Origin: Phellopilus nigrolimitatus
Taxonomy: Eukaryota > Basidiomycota > Agaricomycetes > Hymenochaetales > Hymenochaetaceae
Reading direction: 5' to 3'
NCBI GenBank assembly: GCA_021029095.1
Contig: JAJOHG010000384.1
Coordinates: 1 to 24,137 of the forward strand
DNA length: 24,137 bases
The stretch's first letter is position 1; the number at the start of each line of letters is the position of its first letter. The translations under genes were made by a program, and so were the position numbers. A model generated the notes under the pieces. The model did not search any database and had not been told where the DNA came from. It saw nothing but the letters and a program-made list of their open reading frames with translations. Of the stretch, positions 18,524 to 24,137 are shown in pieces.

Positions 18524-20344
18524 TCAGCAGCACCACGACGGCGACTGGGGCCGTGACTGATGATGGGGCTGCGGCGGAGAATGCATGAGGTTCTGCGCGA
18601 AGTACCCGTCGACAGTGTGCTGGTGCACGAGCGGTGAATGCGAGAGCATCGGAGACGGCTGCCACCGGACGTCCTCGCCAGGGCCGTGTCCTTGCACGTG
18701 CCGCATGAACGGCGACGTCGACGCGGTGCTGTTCGCCGTCGATGGCCGCGAAACAGAAGCATACCCAGAGAGCGCCGCCGCATCCAAAGGCGCATCCCGC
18801 GCAGCCGCACCCATCTGAAACGAGAACGGCGAAAGGCCGAGAGGCAGCGCGTCATTCGCTCCAGGGTTTCCCAGCACTCCGGCTGCGCTCGCGGGGCGAT
18901 GGAAATCATACTGATGCTGGTGGATACTGCCCGAGTGGGAACTGGCAGTGGAGGGCCTCGAGCCGGCAGACGTGCGGCGCACGAGGGAGTGGCTGAGGGA
19001 GAGCGAGCTGGCCGTTGAGGGCCGCGAAGACACACCTGTGCCCGCGCTGATGTTCGGGAGCACCTGCATGCTGCCCGAGGGGGAGTACGTCGCGTAGGCA
19101 CCCGGCACTGGCTGAGGGTATAGGTAGTCGTTGGGCGTAGATGCACGGGTGCTTGCGCCGGTGCCATTAATTTGGTTAAGTGTCAACCCGAGGGCGCTCC
19201 CATTCGACCCTCCCGAAGAGGATTGGGCAAAATGTCCGTCAGCGACACCGGCAGCGCTGAGGAGATTGCGTCTGATTAGCACGGAAATAAAATATTGTAG
19301 ATAGCGCAAGTTTCACCTATGACTTCGCGGCCCGATCGCTGATGCCGACCCGAGCGGAGTCTGGAGGTGAGGGTCGCTATTAGGGCGGACACGATACGTT
19401 AGCAACGCCATCCGGGCGCTAGTGTCGAGAAAAATGCGATTAGCCAAAGCGTACCTGTGTCGACGGTGGTTTGAGACACCCACTCCAACGTGCAGCGAAT
19501 TTGGATCGGTAAAGCTCAGCTGCGGTCCGATCGCGCTCGCCTGCTCGTCCTCGGTGGACGGCTGGGGCGTCCCCTCCACGCTGCCGGTAGCTGACGGCGA
19601 AAGGGAGGAGGTTCCTGCATCACTAGCGGCTATCGAGTCTTGATCAGCTGTCGAAACTCGTTTCCGAGCGGGGCCTTTCTTCTTAAGAGGTGGGATTTCC
19701 GGCCAAGCACACTATACACACGCAAGAGCACACACGGTCAAAACGTATGGACGAATAGCAGTTAGCAATCAGCAGATATAGAAGGCGAAGACACAGCAAA
19801 GTTTGCGTAGCGGGGCAATTGAAAAAACGCATATGAGGTAAAAGCCGAACAAACATACATCGAGCTGAGAGTTCGCGCATCGCTGGCACACAGACTTTGT
19901 TTCATCGCACTATAACATGTAGAAATAAATCAGTGTGATTGCTGGATACGATATGGAAAAGCATCTCATCTCTCATTCATTTGCGCACCAGAAGGTTCGT
20001 GCGGAGCGCAAACATTTCGAGACAAGACGCGGCGGGAACTCAGTACGAACCTTGACCTTTTTCTTCCTGCATGTCAAGCAACCTGTTTTGCTGCGTGTGT
20101 ATTTCGGACGTCTGCGCTCTGGCTTGATAGTGCGGTCCGGGTATGGAGATGGCGCAAATTGCGCGTAGGGAGTTGAGTAGTATTGAGGCAGGTAGTGAAC
20201 TTGCTGTCCAGCGGCAGAGTACATGATCGCGCTGGGTAACAAAAAAATTACAAAAATGTTGAGCGCAACGACGGGGGTTATATAATCCGGCACAGAAAAG
20301 AAGCGTCAAATTTGAGTAACGTACTGGGGCAAAGCCTGTGCCAT
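18524..20344 (-). CDS. Zn(II)2Cys6 transcription factor, six exons
   Basis: Exons on the minus strand: 20344-20325, 20231-20051, 19909-19859, 19711-19455, 19376-19317, 19271-18524. Introns are 93, 141, 147, 78 and 45 nt, all GT-AG, and the total is 438 residues. After a Tyr/Gln/Pro-rich start (MAQALPHAIMYSAAGQQ) comes a basic stretch (RTIKPERRRPKYTRSKTG). The binuclear cluster follows: C58, C61, C68, C75, C78 and C85, with spacing x2-x6-x6-x2-x6. Such clusters bind two zinc ions and contact CGG-type half sites in promoters. One 51-nt exon encodes exactly residues 68-84, so the cluster is spread over three exons. The rest is low-complexity Ser/Thr/Ala/Pro, with SRPSTA(S/N)S three times (near residues 273, 295, 365), and looks like an activation or phosphorylation region. 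No fungal-specific TF middle domain is seen. Target genes cannot be inferred. Confidence 0.88.
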
Positions 20345-23300
20345 TTTTCGGGGTTCAATGAGTGACGAATGAGGGGAAACAGAAGGCTCGACGGTTGAGA
20401 AAGGGTGAAGGTCTTTATATCGTTCCCGGGCAGTCGTCCGATGATCTACAAGTGAGGGTGCTGAGCGTGGCACTGGCCGGATCAGAAACAGAGTGGTGTA
20501 ACCTTAGATCTGGCTGGGCGATAAATGCAGATGTTTCAAACTGATCACAGCCATAAGCAGCCTTCCACCAAATTTCCGGAAAATCAAAACCTGCATCGTC
20601 GTAAGCAAACCTGTGTAGTAACCACCTGGCAACCGCACCCCGAGGACATTCCCGACCTCGCTCCCTCGTTTCGTCTTGCTTGAAGCTGTCGAGGGGGGAA
20701 AAAAAGTAAGAATGAAAATAAACTGATTGCATTGGTATTGCGAGCGTATCAGTCGGACCTGTCAAACAGGAGGAACGCAGCTGTTCGCCCTCTTCACGAC
20801 CAATCTCTTGACGTAACTACGAGGATGGAAGGTGGGGGATAAACCGATGAGCAAAAAACAGAACTTTCCACGGCGATCGAGCCCTGCTGATTTGGGATGA
20901 TTCTTGACGGTCCTGGATGATGGAGGTCCCGGTATGTTTAGCACGCTTTACAAAAAAAAATGAAGCTAAAGCCTTCATATCATCTGCCTTCTTCCTGTCT
21001 TTCTCGACCTTTCTATTTGGCCTTCAAAATGTAACAAAAGAAAGACCCGATACGATACAAACGACATCCTTACCCAGAGGGCCCATTCATTATACCTGAG
21101 CCTGAGTCAAGAGACTCAACGAGCTCACCCATTCGATCTGTCTTTCGTCCTTTTCATCGAGACATCACAATGATCACATTACTTGTCCGGTCCTCTCGAC
21201 TTCTTTACTCCGGTGATCGCAGACATCGTCTTTCTCCGAGATGGATGGATGGGTGCAAAAAATGAAACTGCTGCGCATCAAACAACTAGGACTGTATCCA
21301 TTGCGTCCTTCCCTCAGGTTGATCAGGAATCCAAAGCCGCCCACCACATTTTCGCTTCGGCGGCGGCGGCGGCGGTCGAGATGATGAGTTAGACTATTGA
21401 ATCGTGGGCGTCTGTAGCTATACCAGAAACGGGAACAATGGTGTGACAGCTGACAAATATATCCAGAATTCTTTTCTTCCTACCTTCTAGCCTTCTCGCC
21501 TTCTCTTCTTGCTATTTTGATCGAGCCACTTCATGCCGAAAGAACGTGCACAAAAAGAAAAAAACAAAGTCGCCCAAGAAGGCTTCGATGATAGCTTGTA
21601 ATCTTATGCCTCGTGTCATACGATGTCTATCTCCGCCTTCAAAAATACATACACAAGCCTGAGCGGAGGATGTAGAGCACAAATGGTACTGTTGCAGGAG
21701 AACTTGTCAGATGACAAAACGCAGGTTTGGGGCGTTGTCGTAGCCAACCACGATGACTGGATGTCGCTTAGTATAGTAAACAGGCTTCTGCGTACTTAGC
21801 CTTACGCGACGGATTTTCAGGGCTCGAGGACGTGATCGGGCACGAGCGTTCATTTGCGTTCCTCGCTTATCGGACAACTGCAGCCTTGTGGGAAGGCGGG
21901 ATTCAGGTTTGTATGGCCTCACGCGAAGAGGCCTGAAGACGGAGCGAAATTGAGGTTTGCAAAACGGGACTCGTCGAGACAAGCACCGCACGTCGTCAGG
22001 CCCGATATTATCTTCATTTCATCTTATGTGCTCAAATGCTCAAACGCGGAGCCGCAAGCTCGCCATAGCCATGACTGCGCCCGACGCCGACTTTGAGGCG
22101 CAACAACAGAAAGCAGTTGAGACAGGCGCGCCGCCTTGCGACGCGGACCAGGCAGAGTGCACGGCATTTGAGACATATTAATACTTTCATTTTTAGACGG
22201 TGCCGCCAGAGTTGTGTAATCACTCGAGTAGAGCGCGGCGATGGAGCACGTCAAACGCGTCGCACGAACCGCGACCCTGCACGGAACTACAAACCTAGTA
22301 ATGATCAGTAAGAGGCCGACCCAAAAATAAACGAAGTCACAAAACTCACTTGCTCTCATACGAGTGAAGGCGTAAATATATACAGCACATATACTGAGAT
22401 AGGTCCAAAGATGGTCGCCCAACTTTCGACGCGCGAGAAAAACACAGAAGTCGAACGCGCACGCCCTCGTACCCACCCGGCTACCAAAGTATCTCGGTTG
22501 ATTCCCAGAGATGGGGAAAGAAAGTTCGTTCTATTCCCGGCATGCAGGTGCAGAATGACGGGATCAGTCTCGATTGGTGGGAACCCTAAGAGGCTGCGAC
22601 AGGTAACAGAGACAAAAAAAAGAACATATCCGCGGGACTTCCCGCGCCTTCTGCGCAAACCTTCGTTGAGGCGCCTTTCCGCGGAGCGCCCTTGTGCCAT
22701 CAACGGGTGGATCGACGCTGCAGATGGTCAATGATGATTTGTGTCGGCGGCGTTCGCGCTGTGCGCCTTTAGGATATGGTTGATTGAGAAGGCAGCGCGC
22801 AGTCGTGCATTCCGAGGCAACCTTCATCGAATCAGGATCTGCCCGCCCGGCTTTGCCACTGCGCGCAGACAGGAGACGTCGGACCGTATTCATCAAAGCA
22901 ACCGGTGACCCAACAAATCGAACAAGGCTTAAATAGCCGTTAAGCAGAAAGAGGCCCATTGCATCGCTATTGCTAACACCAGTGTCCCGCGATGTTTTCC
23001 GATCTCGCCGAACGGTGTGAATGTAGGAAGTCTCCAGAACCCGAGGAAGCCGCAGACGCGGCAGGAGCGTCATAATTTGTCGCGGGACTTTGAAGACGCC
23101 TTAATCATATCGAACTCAGCGACGAGATTGTCGAGCACATATATCACGATACGCACCGGATACACGCGGTTTGGAGTCATTGGATGCTATGATCCACGAT
23201 AACCCGTGAAGTATTGTGCCTGCGTGCTGTACACAGAGCAATACAGCTGGACTGCTGAAGGAGCGAGTGATGGCATCGCAATGGCCCTGTACTGGAAAGA

Positions 23301-23963
23301 TTTCCTGTTCAAGTTGCTCTAGAGACCATACTACATCATATCGATGCCAGTGACCGATTCCAGGAAGCACGAGACGTGCCGCCCTCCCATAGCTAGTAGC
23401 ACGAGAACCAGCACGGTCACAATCTAATAAAACTTTAGTTATCGCCGACAGCAAGATATGCGCTAAAGCTTTTCCCCGTGTGCATCAAGAAATGTTGATC
23501 ACGGACCAGCCCTTTGATGCAGATTCAGAGGACTGACTGGATAAATCAATAAAAAGGCACCATCATATCCTGTGGATTAGTGCATGGTAGATGTCGTCCG
23601 CAAGATTTTTGGTCCGATTTGCTGCAGGTCCGAAAGTCAAGGAGTTCATGTCGGGTTTGTGTTCAAGCTGGAACGATAGCGTTGGACTTCGTGGCATGGA
23701 AACTGCCTCATATGGGCTACTACTTCTTATATTCTGCACAACAGTCACGTCGAGCGAAAGGAAGAAATCAAATACGGAGATATGTTGAACAATAATGCTA
23801 CAAAGTACACAGTGTCATGCTAGATGTGCAATGTGTGAGTGAGCGTGGTATCGAAACAGAGTGCCAGAAGAGAAATAAAAACAAGGAATCGTGAAAACTC
23901 ATGAGCGTTATGGTCAAATAAAGATGAAACAAGTCCGTCTAAGGCGAATATTATCCAACTGTC
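20345..23963. other. long intergenic region, no supportable gene
   Basis: Upstream DNA of the transcription factor and downstream DNA of the gene at the right edge. Frames on both strands reach 100 to 170 codons (for example 22564-23073 minus and 22024-22476 minus) but overlap one another and show no motif or coherent splice chain. A CGG microsatellite lies at 21357-21375. I see no tRNA box pair and no transposon end. A diverged or intron-rich gene could be missed. Confidence 0.5.
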
Positions 23964-24137
23964 CTTACGACCCGAACTTGCGAGGTGAGCTCGCAGGAGA
24001 CTGAAGCGTAGAGGCTGGACGATCTAACCGACCTCTGAGCCGTTCGACTTCTCGCTCGAGGCTGGGAGAAAAGATGCCATTCATCAGAAGCCGGATAATA
24101 TGATGGGAAAACACAGACTAACCTGAGGACCCGCTGC
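23964..24137 (-). CDS. 3' end of a gene with a C-terminal coiled coil (partial)
   Basis: The last exon is 24061-23964, preceded by an intron at 24122-24062 (61 nt; GTTAGT donor, CCCAG acceptor) and the end of another exon (24137-24123). The joined reading is QRVLSLEREVERLRGRLD, a leucine-heptad coiled coil, then a Ser/Pro-rich tail (RPASTLQSPASSPRKFGS) ending at TAA 23966-23964. The rest lies beyond the window, so I cannot name it. The splice signals and phase make the model good despite its shortness. Confidence 0.65.

Overview
The window looks like nuclear DNA of a filamentous fungus, most likely a basidiomycete of the Agaricomycetes. This is an inference from short phase-consistent introns (45 to 147 nt), a Zn(II)2Cys6 transcription factor split by several introns, a chromodomain gene, TATA-driven small secreted protein genes and GC-rich intergenic DNA. 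I see no bacterial operon, tRNA, rRNA or CRISPR array.

Left half (1-10,120) is accessory DNA. It opens with a broken Old Yellow Enzyme gene on the minus strand (1-961) that carries a stop codon, several frameshifts and damaged splice sites. From about 1.8 to 7.3 kb there is a cluster of related loci for very small secreted proteins. Two look intact: locus A (2563-2862) and locus C (7035-7282), each with a TATA box, a signal peptide and one phase-0 intron of about 85 nt. Locus B (about 6200-6590) has lost the normal first exon, and locus D (about 1840-1960) is a relic. Locus C encodes 53 residues with two Lys-Arg sites that would release short peptides ending in Asp-Trp. Between A and B lie two inverted copies (3169-3560 and 5224-5688) of a unit with a small leucine-rich ORF. 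From 7.3 to 9.7 kb the DNA is dominated by microsatellites and homopolymers, with no gene I can support.

At 10,123-10,753 there is a degenerate pogo/Tc1-mariner-like non-autonomous element, flanked by TA. It sits just downstream of the gene at 10,818-12,625 (minus), which encodes an acidic protein with a tandem repeat of about 38 residues and a conserved-looking C-terminal domain.

The right half is ordinary gene space. A divergent promoter (12,626-13,045) separates that gene from a five-exon plus-strand gene (13,046-17,383) for a 1360-residue nuclear protein: chromodomain, long disordered basic/acidic middle, long coiled coil and a terminal C2H2 finger. It converges on a six-exon Zn(II)2Cys6 transcription factor (minus, 18,524-20,344). 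About 3.6 kb follows in which I support no gene, and the window ends in the last exons of a minus-strand gene (23,964-24,137) with a C-terminal coiled coil.

The multi-kilobase ORFs of the right half read cleanly over several exons, so the lesions in the left half are more likely real decay than sequencing error. All gene models are hand-spliced and unverified by transcripts.
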